DNA of 64,000 nt from assembly GCF_001641125.1 (NCBI RefSeq), contig NZ_LWLP01000001.1, positions 4,033,828 through 4,097,827 on the forward strand. Direction: 5' to 3'. Each line of letters begins with the position of its first letter. Position 1 is the stretch's first letter. The notes under the pieces are model-generated. The model saw only the letters and a program-made list of their open reading frames with translations, had not been told where the DNA came from and did no database searches. This DNA comes from Arthrobacter sp. OY3WO11 (GTDB lineage: Bacteria; Actinomycetota; Actinomycetes; Actinomycetales; Micrococcaceae). Below are positions 16,143-24,412 of the stretch, piece after piece. The translations under genes were made by a program, and so were the position numbers.

Positions 16143-17227
16143 GCCGTGAGTCCAAGCTGGGTTTCCGTGTCGAAGAACCGGATGGCGGACTGGTCGAAGC
16201 GCAGCCCCACCTTTTCTCCCGGGGAGACGCGCACGGTGGAGGCCACCTGCACTTTGATGGTCTGCCCGCCCAGGTCCACGGTCAGCAGCGTGGCGTGGCC
16301 CAGTGGTTCCACCACTTCCACGGTGGCGTCCAGGGTCCCCGGCGTGCCGCGGTCCTCGAGATAGATGTTCTCCGCCCGGATTCCGACCATCACGGGGAGG
16401 CCTCCGGACCGGGCTGCGGAGTGGGCCAGGAATTCGGGGGCCTTGGTGCTTTGACCGGCGACTTCCAGGGCGCCCTGCTGGGTGACGCGGCCCTCCAGGA
16501 AGTTCATGGGCGGGGAGCCGATGAACCCTCCCACGAACCGGTCGGCGGGTTCCTCATAGACCGTGATGGGGTGGCCAAGCTGAGCGATCTGCCCCTTTTT
16601 CATCACGGCGACCCGGTCCGAGAGGCTCATGGCCTCCACCTGGTCGTGGGTCACGTAGAGGGTGGTGGAGCCCAGCTGCTGGACGATCTTCTTCAACTCC
16701 GCCCGGAAGTCAAGGCGCAGGAGGGCGTCGAGGTTGGACAGGGGCTCGTCCATGAGCAGCACGTCGGCGTCCATGACGATGGCGCGTGCGACGGCGACGC
16801 GCTGCCGCTGCCCGCCCGACAACTGGGCTGGGTACCGGTCCAGGTAGGGGGTCAGCTGGAGCAGGTCCGCTGCCCACGCAACCTTCTTTTCCAGTTCGTC
16901 CCGGGGAACCTTCTTCATGACCAGGCCGAATGCGATGTTGGTGCGGACCTTCCGGTGCGGGAAGACGGCGTAGGACTGGAACACCATGGACAGGTTCCGG
17001 TCCTGCGGCGGCAGGTAGGTCACGTCCCTGCCGCCGATGGAGATGCTTCCCTCGTCCGGGAAGTCCAGCCCGGCCACCATGCGCAGCAGGGTGGTCTTTC
17101 CGCAGCCCGAAGGCCCCAGGAGCACCATGAACTCGCCCTCGGCAACATCAAGGGACACGTTGTTGGTGGCCAGCTCGGTGCTGCCCGGGTAGGTCTTTTT
17201 GAGACCCTTGATCGAGATGTCAGCCAT
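16139..17227 (-). CDS. Sugar ABC transporter ATP-binding protein (MsmK/UgpC type)
   Basis: 362 residues from ATG 17227 (MADISIKGLKKTYPG); the longer frame upstream has no family match. Walker A GPSGCGKTT, signature LSGGQRQRVAVARAI, Walker B LLMDEPLSNLD, switch VTHDQ, and a C-terminal regulatory OB/TOBE region (VGIRAENIYL ... VRVSPGEKVGLRFD). Energises the two permeases that precede it. In actinobacteria one such ATPase often serves several sugar importers; having its own copy in the operon suggests a dedicated system. Confidence 0.93.
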   Translation of the reverse strand: MADISIKGLKKTYPGSTELATNNVSLDVAEGEFMVLLGPSGCGKTTLLRMVAGLDFPDEGSISIGGRDVTYLPPQDRNLSMVFQSYAVFPHRKVRTNIAFGLVMKKVPRDELEKKVAWAADLLQLTPYLDRYPAQLSGGQRQRVAVARAIVMDADVLLMDEPLSNLDALLRLDFRAELKKIVQQLGSTTLYVTHDQVEAMSLSDRVAVMKKGQIAQLGHPITVYEEPADRFVGGFIGSPPMNFLEGRVTQQGALEVAGQSTKAPEFLAHSAARSGGLPVMVGIRAENIYLEDRGTPGTLDATVEVVEPLGHATLLTVDLGGQTIKVQVASTVRVSPGEKVGLRFDQSAIRFFDTETQLGLTA

Positions 17228-17250
17228 GGAACAGCCTCTCTGGAACGCAC

Positions 17251-18135
17251 TCAGCGGATGGTGGAGCCCCACATGTTGGTGAGGTAGCGGCGCATGAAGA
17301 AGATGAAGATCAGTGCCGGGATCACCAGCAGGAAGCCGCCGGCAAACCGGTAGGCCAGCGGAGACTCGGCGAGGGAACTGAGGACCTGGGCCGGCAGGGT
17401 GCGCTGGTTCAGGGTAAGGATCGACGCGCCCAGCACCTCGTTCCAGGACATCACGAAGGTGAAGATCGAGGCCGCGGCGATGCCCGGGATGGCCATGGGC
17501 ATCACCACCTTGAGGAAGGCCTGCACCGGGCTGCAGCCAAAGATCCGGGCAGCTTCCTCCACGTCGCGCGGCACGCCCAGGAACACTGAGGAGGTGATCA
17601 GGATGGTGGTGGGCAGTGCCAGTGCCGTGTGGAGCAGGACGACTGCCAGGACACTGTCGTACAGCCCGGTCTGGAGGAAGAGCTGGGCCAGCGGCACGGA
17701 AAGCACCACGATGGGCAGGGCCCGGGTGAACAGCAGGAAGAGCTGGTACGGGTCCCTGCCGGGGAAGGCGAAACGCGCCACGGCGTACCCGGCCGGAACG
17801 CCGATGATCAGGGACAGCAGGAGGGTGAAGATGCCCACCTGGACGGAGTTGATAAGGCCGCCCAGGATGCCCGTGGACTGCAGGAACGTCTGCATGGTCT
17901 CAAGGGAGAAGTTGTTCGGAATGAAGCTCAGCGGGAACTCCTGCAGGGCCGCCCTGCTGGAGGTGGCGGACAGTGCGATCAGGTAGATCGGCAGCGCCAT
18001 GAAGAGCGTGATCAGGATGCAGCCCACCTGGAGCAGTATCCGGTTCCGGCGCCGCTTTGCCAGCGGCCTGCGGTCCACCTCCGGCTCCGGGCGGCCTGCC
18101 GGAGCGGTTGCCTTGTTGGTGGTGGCGTGGCTCAT
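17251..18135 (-). CDS. Carbohydrate ABC transporter permease (MalG type)
   Basis: 294 residues from ATG 18135 (MSHATTNK), which overlaps the stop of the first permease (ATGA). Six membrane helices; coupling motif EEAARIFGCSPVQAFLKVVMPMAIPG about 80 residues from the end, and the C-terminal FFMRRYLTNMWG pattern of MalG-like subunits. Forms the channel with the next-upstream permease. Confidence 0.93.
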   Translation of the reverse strand: MSHATTNKATAPAGRPEPEVDRRPLAKRRRNRILLQVGCILITLFMALPIYLIALSATSSRAALQEFPLSFIPNNFSLETMQTFLQSTGILGGLINSVQVGIFTLLLSLIIGVPAGYAVARFAFPGRDPYQLFLLFTRALPIVVLSVPLAQLFLQTGLYDSVLAVVLLHTALALPTTILITSSVFLGVPRDVEEAARIFGCSPVQAFLKVVMPMAIPGIAAASIFTFVMSWNEVLGASILTLNQRTLPAQVLSSLAESPLAYRFAGGFLLVIPALIFIFFMRRYLTNMWGSTIR

Positions 18136-19052
18136 CGCGGGGCCTCCGACTGGTCTTTCAGGAGCTTGAGATATCCGACGGCGGTGACCATGGACACTGC
18201 CATGACCACCAGGGCCAGGGCCGAGGCCACGTTGGCGTCCTGGAGCCCGGTGTACCAGCGGTACGTTTCGCCGACCACCAGCGGGAAGTTCTGCCCGGTG
18301 AGGGCCAGCGCCACCGCGAAGGTCTGGAAGGCCAGGATGGTCCGCAGGATCAGGGCGGTCTGGAGGCTGGGCCGCAGCAGCGGCAGGGTCACGTGCCACA
18401 GCCGGTCCCAGAAGCCGGCCCCGAAAACGCCGGCCGCCTCCTCATAGTCCTTGGGGATGGACTGCAGCCCGGCGACGACGATCACGAACACCAGCGAGGT
18501 TGCCCGCCAAACTTCCGCGATCAGCACGGCCATGAACATGGAGGCGTAGTTGTCGTAGGCGAGCCAGGAGACCGGTTCGAGGCCCACGGAGGCGAGCACG
18601 GAGTTGAGGTATCCGCGGTCCGTGAAGACCGTCAGCCAGACCAGGCCGGCAGCAAGGTCGCTGACCGCCAGGGGGATGGCCCAGATATAGAAGTACACCG
18701 AGGATCCGCGGGGTTTGGCCCGGATCAGCAGGGCCATGGCCAGCGCCAGGACGAACTGGATGGGGATCATCACCACGATCAGCAGCAACGTGTTGCCCAC
18801 TGAAGACCAAAAGTAGGGGTCCTGACCCATCCGGGTGAAGTTCGCCGTCGTCAGTCCTTCCGGGCCGCCGAACGCCTGGAGGATGCCGCTGACCATGGGC
18901 CAGCCGAACAGCAGGGTCATGAAGACGATCGACGGGGCAATCAGCAGCATTGCCGCCGAGGTTCCGCTCCTCCGCGGCGGCCGGCCGCGCGGCCTGGCTG
19001 GCCGGGGCCTGGGCCTGGACCTGGCGGCTGCGGGCGCGTCCGGGGAAGCCAT
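18132..19052 (-). CDS. Carbohydrate ABC transporter permease (MalF/UgpA type)
   Basis: 306 residues from ATG 19052, which overlaps the binding-protein stop by one base; an earlier in-frame start exists but is inside that gene. A basic Arg/Pro-rich N-terminus precedes six membrane helices; coupling motif EEAAGVFGAGFWDRLWHVTLPLLRP. Second half of the channel. Confidence 0.93.
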   Translation of the reverse strand: MASPDAPAAARSRPRPRPARPRGRPPRRSGTSAAMLLIAPSIVFMTLLFGWPMVSGILQAFGGPEGLTTANFTRMGQDPYFWSSVGNTLLLIVVMIPIQFVLALAMALLIRAKPRGSSVYFYIWAIPLAVSDLAAGLVWLTVFTDRGYLNSVLASVGLEPVSWLAYDNYASMFMAVLIAEVWRATSLVFVIVVAGLQSIPKDYEEAAGVFGAGFWDRLWHVTLPLLRPSLQTALILRTILAFQTFAVALALTGQNFPLVVGETYRWYTGLQDANVASALALVVMAVSMVTAVGYLKLLKDQSEAPR

Positions 19053-20383
19053 CACGCAACCCTGCACTGGTCAGCGTCGGGATCCGGGGCCCAGCAGGGA
19101 ACATTCAGCGTGTCCATGATGCTGGCCAGGTCCGCCCCCTGGCGGTCCAGCGTCGCCTTGACGTCCGCGTTGTTCAGGCAGATCTCCTGGAAGCAGTTCT
19201 TGAACAGTTGCGAGACCTGCGGGTCCTTGTCGCCCAGGCCCACCGGCGGGAGCGCAAGGATGGCGTCCGGGGCTTCCTGCTGCGCTTTGACGGCCTTGGC
19301 CTCCAGGGCGATGCCGCCCGGGAGGTCGCTTCCGATATCCGCCTCCACCACCGGGAAGAAGGCGTTGGACTTCAGCGTCTCGATTTGCGCCTCCGGCTTG
19401 GACAGTGCCTTGATCAGCTCGAAGGCCTTGTCCTTTTCCGGCGAACCCTGGGGCACGGCCATTCCGCCGACGACGAGCAGGTAGCCCTTGCCCTTCGGTC
19501 CGGACGGGGCGGGCACCATCAGCCAGTCGTCTGGCTTGTCCTGGACCGCGTTGATGAGGCGTGCCACGTGGTCCCACGCCACCAGGACTTCCCCGTTGCC
19601 CAGCGGTTCCTGCATGAAGTCGTAATTCGCGGAGGCCGGATTCATGTTGGCCCACAGGTCACGCATGTAGGTCCAGGCGGTGACGGCGTCGGCATTGCGG
19701 AACGTGGTGATCTGCCCGCCGGTAAAGCTGGGGAGCAGGAAGCCCTGGTAGAAGCGGTGGTGGAGTCCCTTCGGCCCGGCGGGAATGCCGAACACCGGAC
19801 GGCCCCCGTTCGCCGCCTTGGCCGCCTGGGCCCACGCCAGGAAGTTCTCGTAGGTGAGGTTGTTGACGTCGGCGCCTGAGGGCAGCCAGTCCAGCGCCTT
19901 CTTGTTGACCGCCACCACGTACGTCGCCTGGATCCAGGGGATGTAGCGGGGAGAATCCGTTCCGAGCTTTGCCAGCTCCAGCAGGTCGTCGGAGTAGCCG
20001 GCAGACGAAAGGTCGCTGGTCAGGGAGCTGAGGTCCTCGAACTGGGATGCAAAGGGGATGAGGTCGCTGTGCAGGCCCGCTGCGATGCCTATTTCAACCT
20101 TCCCGGCGGCGAGCTGGGACTTCAGGGTGGTGTTGAAGACGCCGGTGTCCACGGGGTTGTAGGCCACCTGGATATCGCCGGCGAACTTCTTCAGCGTGGC
20201 TTCATATTTCTGCCGCTCCTCCACGGGGGAGAACTGGGTGGAAAGGAAGTTAACGGAGCCCTCACCTCCGCTCCCGCTGGTGTTGACGCCGCAGGCTGCC
20301 AGCAGGGGGCCGGTGGCCAGGGCCATCAACCCTCCCTTCAGCATGGTCCGCCGGCTGAGGTCGCGGTGGGCAAGATCCGACAT
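19052..20383 (-). CDS. Sugar ABC transporter substrate-binding lipoprotein
   Basis: 443 residues. RRTMLKGGLMALATGPLLAAC gives a lipoprotein signal with a twin-arginine flavour (RR-T-M-L-K) and a lipobox LAAC at about residue 31. The rest has the family 1 sugar-binding fold features: NFLSTQFSPVEERQKYEATLKKF at the mature start, PRYIPWIQATYVVAVNKKALD, and KAFELIKALSKPEAQ in the C-terminal helix region. First gene of the six-gene import/hydrolysis operon. The ligand is inferred to be a glycoside of glycerate or a similar compatible solute, from the GH63 partner only. Confidence 0.92.
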   Translation of the reverse strand: MSDLAHRDLSRRTMLKGGLMALATGPLLAACGVNTSGSGGEGSVNFLSTQFSPVEERQKYEATLKKFAGDIQVAYNPVDTGVFNTTLKSQLAAGKVEIGIAAGLHSDLIPFASQFEDLSSLTSDLSSAGYSDDLLELAKLGTDSPRYIPWIQATYVVAVNKKALDWLPSGADVNNLTYENFLAWAQAAKAANGGRPVFGIPAGPKGLHHRFYQGFLLPSFTGGQITTFRNADAVTAWTYMRDLWANMNPASANYDFMQEPLGNGEVLVAWDHVARLINAVQDKPDDWLMVPAPSGPKGKGYLLVVGGMAVPQGSPEKDKAFELIKALSKPEAQIETLKSNAFFPVVEADIGSDLPGGIALEAKAVKAQQEAPDAILALPPVGLGDKDPQVSQLFKNCFQEICLNNADVKATLDRQGADLASIMDTLNVPCWAPDPDADQCRVA

Positions 20384-20429
20384 TGGAACCTCCTGCTGCG
20401 AGGGCAGATAGTATTTTTGTCTGATGGTC

Positions 20430-20447
20430 GATCATAATTGTGTGATC
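20430..20447. promoter_or_regulatory. Inverted repeat GATCA-N8-TGATC between the import operon and the ROK gene
   Basis: Located at the centre of the 124-base gap between two divergent genes, 46 bases before the operon's first ATG. 5-bp arms flanking an AT-rich centre; candidate operator for the ROK regulator encoded next to it. Confidence 0.45.
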
Positions 20448-20507
20448 CAGACCACGTCAATGGCCGGGCCGCGGCGCTGACAGGCCACAGATGCAAAGGA
20501 AGCGGGC

Positions 20508-21692
20508 ATGATGACCCAGCAGAGGACGCTCGTCGGCGGCTCCGGCCAACCTCCCGTGGGGCCCGCCACCAGCGCCGGCCACGTCCTCCAGCTCCTGCGT
20601 TCAAGCCCGGACGGATACAGCCGGGCGGACCTGCTGGACATCACGGGCATGGCCCGGTCCACCCTTTATGAGCGGCTGGACGCGCTCTTCGCTGCGGGGC
20701 TGGTCTACGAATCCACGCCACTGCGTTCCCAGCGCGGCAGGCCGCCCCGGGCCCTCCGCTTCGACGACCGCAACAAGCTGGTCCTCGCGATCGAGATCGG
20801 GCACACCCACGCCAGCATCCACCTCCTGTCCCTGGGCCGGGACATCGTGGCCTCCGCCCGGCTGCCCATCGAGATCAGCCAGCCCCAGGAAGGCGTGGTC
20901 ACCAGCGTCATCGGGGAAGCCCTGCGGCTCCTCGACGGGCGGCAGCCGGTAGGAGCAGGAGTGGGGCTGCCGGCCCCGGTGGACCCCCTCCACCGGCTGG
21001 GCCTGGAACGCACCGTCCTGGCCCACTGGGACCTTCAGCGCCTGCAGGACGTCATGGAGGCGAGGCTCGACTGCCCCATCCTGCTGGAAAACGACGCCCG
21101 CTCGATGGCCGTCGGCGAGGTCCGGGAGCCGCTCGAGTCCCTTGTGGCAGTAAAGGTGAGCACCGGCGTCGGCTCCGGCATCATTGTGCGGGGAGCCCTG
21201 GTCCGCGGCGCGCACGGGGCCGCCGGGGACATCGGGCACGTGCGGATTCCCGAGGCCGCGGGCCGCCGCTGCCGCTGCGGCAGGGACGGCTGCCTCGCGG
21301 CAGCGGCGTCAGGACGCGCGCTCCTCGCGGAACCGGAACTTGCCGGCTACGGCACCCTGCGCCAGCTCGTCGATGCGTGCGGCAGCGATCCCGCCGTGCG
21401 CTCCGCCGTCACGGAAGCCGGACGGGTGCTGGGACGCGCGCTCGCAGCGACGGTGGGGACGCTGAATCCCGGCCGGATCGCAGTGGGCGGACTGGTGGGG
21501 GTACTTCCGGATTTCCTGGCGGCCTGCCGGCAGCAGATCCTCGACGACGCTTTTGAACCGTCCCTGGTGGACCTTGAGGTTGTCTCCGCGGACAGCAAGA
21601 CGGCCACGGCTGTGGGACTGTGCAAGCTCGTGGAGGAGAGCCTCTACGCGCCGGAGCGGGTGGAACAGCTGCTGGCGCAGCGGGCCGGCTGA
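20508..21692 (+). CDS. ROK-family transcriptional regulator
   Basis: 394 residues, ATG at 20508 with AAAGGAAG upstream. Residues 1-85 form a winged helix (YSRADLLDITGMARSTLYERLDALFAAGLVYE), followed by a ROK sugar-kinase-like domain: AIEIGHTHASIHLL, ENDARSMAVGEVRE, VKVSTGVGSGIIV.GALVRGAHGAAGDIGHV and the zinc cluster C-R-C-G-R-D-G-C. The usual Glu after this cluster is replaced by an Ala run and the catalytic 'NDAN' is NDAR, so a pure sensor role rather than kinase activity is likely. Divergent from the GH63 import operon, which it probably controls. Confidence 0.9.
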   Translation: MMTQQRTLVGGSGQPPVGPATSAGHVLQLLRSSPDGYSRADLLDITGMARSTLYERLDALFAAGLVYESTPLRSQRGRPPRALRFDDRNKLVLAIEIGHTHASIHLLSLGRDIVASARLPIEISQPQEGVVTSVIGEALRLLDGRQPVGAGVGLPAPVDPLHRLGLERTVLAHWDLQRLQDVMEARLDCPILLENDARSMAVGEVREPLESLVAVKVSTGVGSGIIVRGALVRGAHGAAGDIGHVRIPEAAGRRCRCGRDGCLAAAASGRALLAEPELAGYGTLRQLVDACGSDPAVRSAVTEAGRVLGRALAATVGTLNPGRIAVGGLVGVLPDFLAACRQQILDDAFEPSLVDLEVVSADSKTATAVGLCKLVEESLYAPERVEQLLAQRAG

Positions 21693-21766
21693 GCAGGGTG
21701 TCACAGGGCAGCCTTGCCTTGCAGAAGCAGAGCCTTTCCACACTGGTGGCTCCCCCGGGCCGTCCC

Positions 21767-21772
21767 TAGACT
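21767..21772 (+). promoter_or_regulatory. -10 box TAGACT for a leaderless start at 21779
   Basis: TAGACT ends 6 bases before the ferritin ATG; CGGGCT in between is no ribosome-binding site. Confidence 0.5.
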
Positions 21773-21778
21773 CGGGCT

Positions 21779-22309
21779 ATGACCACTTCAACGTTCAATG
21801 CGCTCCTGTCCACCCAGATCGGCAACGAGTTCACCGCGTCGCAGCAGTACATTGCCGTGGCCACCTGGTTCGCCAACCAGGACCTCCCCCAGCTGGCGCG
21901 CTACTTCTTCCGCCAGTCCGTGGAGGAACGGAACCACGCCATGATGATGGTGCAGTACATGCTGGACCGGGACATCCCCTTCACCATCCCCGGTGTTCCT
22001 GCTGTCCGCAACGACTTCGCCTCCGTCACCGAGCCGCTGGCCCTCGCACTGCAGCAGGAGAAGGAGGTCACCCGCAGCATCGAGGACCTGTTCCGGGCTG
22101 CCCGCGGCGAAAACGATGCCCTGGGCGAGCAGTTCATGCTGTGGTTCCTGAAGGAGCAGGTGGAGGAAGTGGCGTCCATGACCACCCTGCTGAACATCGC
22201 GGAGCGTGCGGACAACCTTTTCGACATCGAGAACTTCATTGCCCGCGAAACCATCGGCGACGGCGGCCGTGACACCTCTGCTCCCGAGGCTGCCGGCGGA
22301 ACCCTCTAG
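21779..22309 (+). CDS. Ferritin
   Basis: 176 residues, the length of bacterial non-haem ferritins. The four-helix bundle carries the ferroxidase ligands in the usual places: NEFTASQQYIAVATWF (Glu/Tyr), VEERNHAMMMVQYM (E-x-x-H), and LWFLKEQVEEVASM (E..E). There is no haem-binding Met of bacterioferritin type apparent. It stores iron as mineral in a 24-mer. A short Ala/Gly tail follows the last helix. Followed by a 65-base palindromic repeat. Confidence 0.93.
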   Translation: MTTSTFNALLSTQIGNEFTASQQYIAVATWFANQDLPQLARYFFRQSVEERNHAMMMVQYMLDRDIPFTIPGVPAVRNDFASVTEPLALALQQEKEVTRSIEDLFRAARGENDALGEQFMLWFLKEQVEEVASMTTLLNIAERADNLFDIENFIARETIGDGGRDTSAPEAAGGTL

Positions 22310-22320
22310 CCCCAGCCTGG

Positions 22321-22385
22321 CCCAACTAAGTAGCACTAAGTGTCGTTTTGGAGGCTCAAACGACACTTAGTGCTACCTAGTTGGG
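22321..22385. repeat. Long palindromic repeat, copy 1 (REP-like or bidirectional terminator)
   Basis: A 28-bp stem (22321-22348 with 22358-22385, one mismatch) with a 9-nt loop, 12 bases after the ferritin stop. Nearly the same stem sequence recurs at 32295-32362, both orientations being equivalent, so it is a dispersed repeat family and not only a terminator. Confidence 0.85.
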
Positions 22386-22476
22386 GTGGAGGGCACCTTG
22401 GTGAGGTTGGGCACCAAAGCTGCCCGCCGTCGTCGGGCGTTGCTACGCTGGAAACCAAGGCTCCGCACCTGAGCCT

Positions 22477-22517
22477 CCGGACGACGGTTCAGTACCCGGA
22501 ACGCGACAAGACTGGCC
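22477..22517 (+). ncRNA. Guanidine-III riboswitch
   Basis: 41 bases just before the first SMR gene match the known guanidine-III aptamer layout of Thermobifida fusca as I recall it: CCGGACGA at the start, TACCCGG in the middle, GACAAGAC near the end. The CCGG and CCGG segments give the pseudoknot, and CAGT (22490-22493) pairs with ACTG (22511-22514) extended by flanking G-C pairs to close the P1 stem. The 3' edge lies at the ribosome-binding site AAGGA (22519-22523), so ligand binding can control translation of the exporters. Confidence 0.85.
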
Positions 22518-22529
22518 AAAGGATCTGCC

Positions 22530-22853
22530 ATGTCGTGGTTAATACTTCTTCTCTCCGGTGCGCTCGAGGCCGTCTGGGCTGCGTCCCTGCACCGCGCCTT
22601 CCAGGCTTCTGGGCGGAAGCGCCTCGCCCCCGCCGCTCTCTTCCTGGTCTCCGTCGCCGCGAGCACGGGCGGCCTTGCCATCGCCATGCAGTCCATCCCC
22701 ACCGGCACCGCCTACGCGGTCTGGGTTGGGGTGGGCGTGGTGCTGACCTCCGCCTACGCCATGGTCACCAAGGTGGAACGCCCGACGGCGGCGCGCCTCC
22801 TCCTGCTGTCCGGCATCGCCGTGTGCGTGGTGGGCCTGAAGGTGGTGGCGTAA
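22530..22853 (+). CDS. SMR-family transporter, first subunit of a paired guanidinium exporter
   Basis: 107 residues with four membrane helices. The conserved Glu of SMR proteins is in LSGALEAVWAASLH and the second hallmark in IPTGTAYAVWVGVGVVLTSA. The guanidine-III riboswitch upstream makes export of guanidinium (Gdx/SugE subtype) the likely task. The TAA stop overlaps the ATG of the next SMR gene by one base, the arrangement seen for obligate heterodimer pairs. Confidence 0.88.
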   Translation: MSWLILLLSGALEAVWAASLHRAFQASGRKRLAPAALFLVSVAASTGGLAIAMQSIPTGTAYAVWVGVGVVLTSAYAMVTKVERPTAARLLLLSGIAVCVVGLKVVA

Positions 22854-23191
22854 TGCTGCCGCGTTCACTCCCCTGGCTGGTGCTCCTGGCCTCGGCTGTC
22901 CTCGAAGCCGTGTGGGCCACCGCACTGGGGCTGTCCGACGGCTTCAGCCGGCCCGTGCCCACCCTTGTTTTCGCCGTGACGGCCACCCTGAGCATGCTGG
23001 GCCTGGGCTGGGCCATCCGCACCATCCCGCTGGGCAGCGCCTACGCTGTGTGGGTGGGCATCGGCGCCGCGCTGACGGTGGGCTGGGCGATGGCCACCGG
23101 TATGGAGCCGTTCAGCGTGCTGAAGGTTGTGTTCATTGCCGGGATCGTTGGCTGCGCCGCCGGCCTCAAGGCGCTGCCGCAGGACCGGTAG
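22853..23191 (+). CDS. SMR-family transporter, second subunit (SugE/Gdx type)
   Basis: 112 residues, ATG at 22853 inside the stop of the first subunit. VLLASAVLEAVWATALGLSDGFSRPVPTL and IRTIPLGSAYAVWVGIGAALTVGWA closely follow the SugE/Gdx pattern (Glu in helix 1, GFSR loop). Likely inserts in the membrane opposite to its partner to form a heterodimer. Its last 26 bases overlap the 3' end of the convergent LacI gene. Confidence 0.88.
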   Translation: MLPRSLPWLVLLASAVLEAVWATALGLSDGFSRPVPTLVFAVTATLSMLGLGWAIRTIPLGSAYAVWVGIGAALTVGWAMATGMEPFSVLKVVFIAGIVGCAAGLKALPQDR

Positions 23192-24218
23192 AACCCCTCA
23201 GCACCAGGTCGGACCCCAGGACCACCGGCGAGTGCGTGGTCTGTTCACCGGCCATCTCGGCCGCGAGCGCATGGACCGCAGCATGGGCGATCGCCGCAGC
23301 AGGCTGGCGGAGCGTCGTCAGTGGCGGATCGGTGAGCGCCATGAGCGTGGAGTCATCAAAGCCCACGATGGATACGTCCTCAGGCACCCGCAGCCCCCTG
23401 GCCCGTGCCGCACGGATGGCACCCAGCGCCATGACGTCGGATGCACACACAATCGCCGTGTGGCCCGAGTCAAGGAGTTCGTTGGCCGCGCTCTGCCCGC
23501 CTTCCACCGTGTACATGCTCGTGGCTGTGTGGGGCGCTGGATCGTCGACGTTCAGGTAGTCCGCCAGCGCAGAGCGGAAGCCTGCGAGTTTCTGCCGGCT
23601 GGGAATGAAACGGTGCGGGCCGATTGCCAGTCCCACCTTCCGGTGCCCCAGGCTGGCCAGGTGCTGGACCGCCGTCCTGATCGCGGCGGCGTCGTCATTG
23701 GACACTGAGGCCGCACCAAGCTCAGGGCGGGGGCCGTTGACCAGGACGTACGGGATGCCCCGGCCCCGCAGCCGGTGGTAGCGCTCCAGGCTGGCCTGGC
23801 CGTCCGCGTGGGCGCTGCAGATGAAGATGATGCCGGCCGCCCCCTGGGCCACGAGCATCTCGATGTACTCGTCCTCCGACCGGCCCCCGCCGGGCAAAGC
23901 GCAGATGACGGGGATGAAGTCCTCCTGGGAGAGGAGGGAGACGACTGCCTGGGCGATTGCCGGGAAGATCGGGTTGGTGAGGTCAGGGACAATGATTCCC
24001 ACCTGCCCCCTGGCTGCGCTGCGGGTGCGGTCGGGCCGCTCGTACCCGAGATCGTCCATGGCAGCGAGGACTGACTGGCGCACTTCCCTGGACACGCCTT
24101 TTCGCCCGTTGACCACCCGGGACACCGTGGCGATGCTGACGCCGACCTTCCGCGCAAGGTCTTCGAGTTTCGGCCGTTCGGCTGCGGCGGGTTCCGCCCC
24201 GCTCCCGGTCATGCTCAT
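23166..24218 (-). CDS. LacI-family transcriptional regulator
   Basis: 350 residues from ATG 24218 (AAGGAG four bases upstream; a second ATG at 24212 is 10 bases from it). HTH PKLEDLARKVGVSIATVSRVVNGRKGVSREVRQSVLAAMDDLGYERP, then a periplasmic-binding-protein-like sensor domain with VGIIVPDLTNPIFPAIAQAV, SNDDAAAIRTAVQHLASLGHRKVGLAIG and VSIVGFDDSTLMALTDPPLTTLRQP. Divergent from the secreted pullulanase, so it probably represses that gene in the absence of a maltodextrin-like inducer. Confidence 0.93.
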   Translation of the reverse strand: MSMTGSGAEPAAAERPKLEDLARKVGVSIATVSRVVNGRKGVSREVRQSVLAAMDDLGYERPDRTRSAARGQVGIIVPDLTNPIFPAIAQAVVSLLSQEDFIPVICALPGGGRSEDEYIEMLVAQGAAGIIFICSAHADGQASLERYHRLRGRGIPYVLVNGPRPELGAASVSNDDAAAIRTAVQHLASLGHRKVGLAIGPHRFIPSRQKLAGFRSALADYLNVDDPAPHTATSMYTVEGGQSAANELLDSGHTAIVCASDVMALGAIRAARARGLRVPEDVSIVGFDDSTLMALTDPPLTTLRQPAAAIAHAAVHALAAEMAGEQTTHSPVVLGSDLVLRGSTGPAAAP

Positions 24219-24305
24219 GATGCTCCTTCGCCGGAACAGGATTCCGGAAGTCTCGTGCTTCCCAGTGTACGGAAAACGGCAGACGCACCGAGTGAAAACA
24301 AGGCG

Positions 24306-24316
24306 TGAAATTTTCA
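24306..24316. promoter_or_regulatory. Palindrome TGAAATTTTCA upstream of the pullulanase promoter
   Basis: 11-bp palindrome (5-bp arms) 9 bases before the -35 box of the pullulanase promoter, in the gap between the LacI gene and pullulanase. Possible regulator site; short, so chance is possible. Confidence 0.3.
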
Positions 24317-24324
24317 GCAAACCG

Positions 24325-24354
24325 TTGACGTGTGGATGTGGCGAAACTTAGGCT
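24325..24354 (+). promoter_or_regulatory. Sigma-70-type promoter of the pullulanase gene
   Basis: TTGACG (24325-24330), 18 bases, TAGGCT (24349-24354). It would give a leader of about 50 bases with AAGGAAGG before the ATG at 24413. Confidence 0.55.
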
Positions 24355-24412
24355 CGTGGGACACCCCGCTCCCCACCGTTGCCGTTCGGGGCGTTTCCAA
24401 GGAAGGTCTTCC

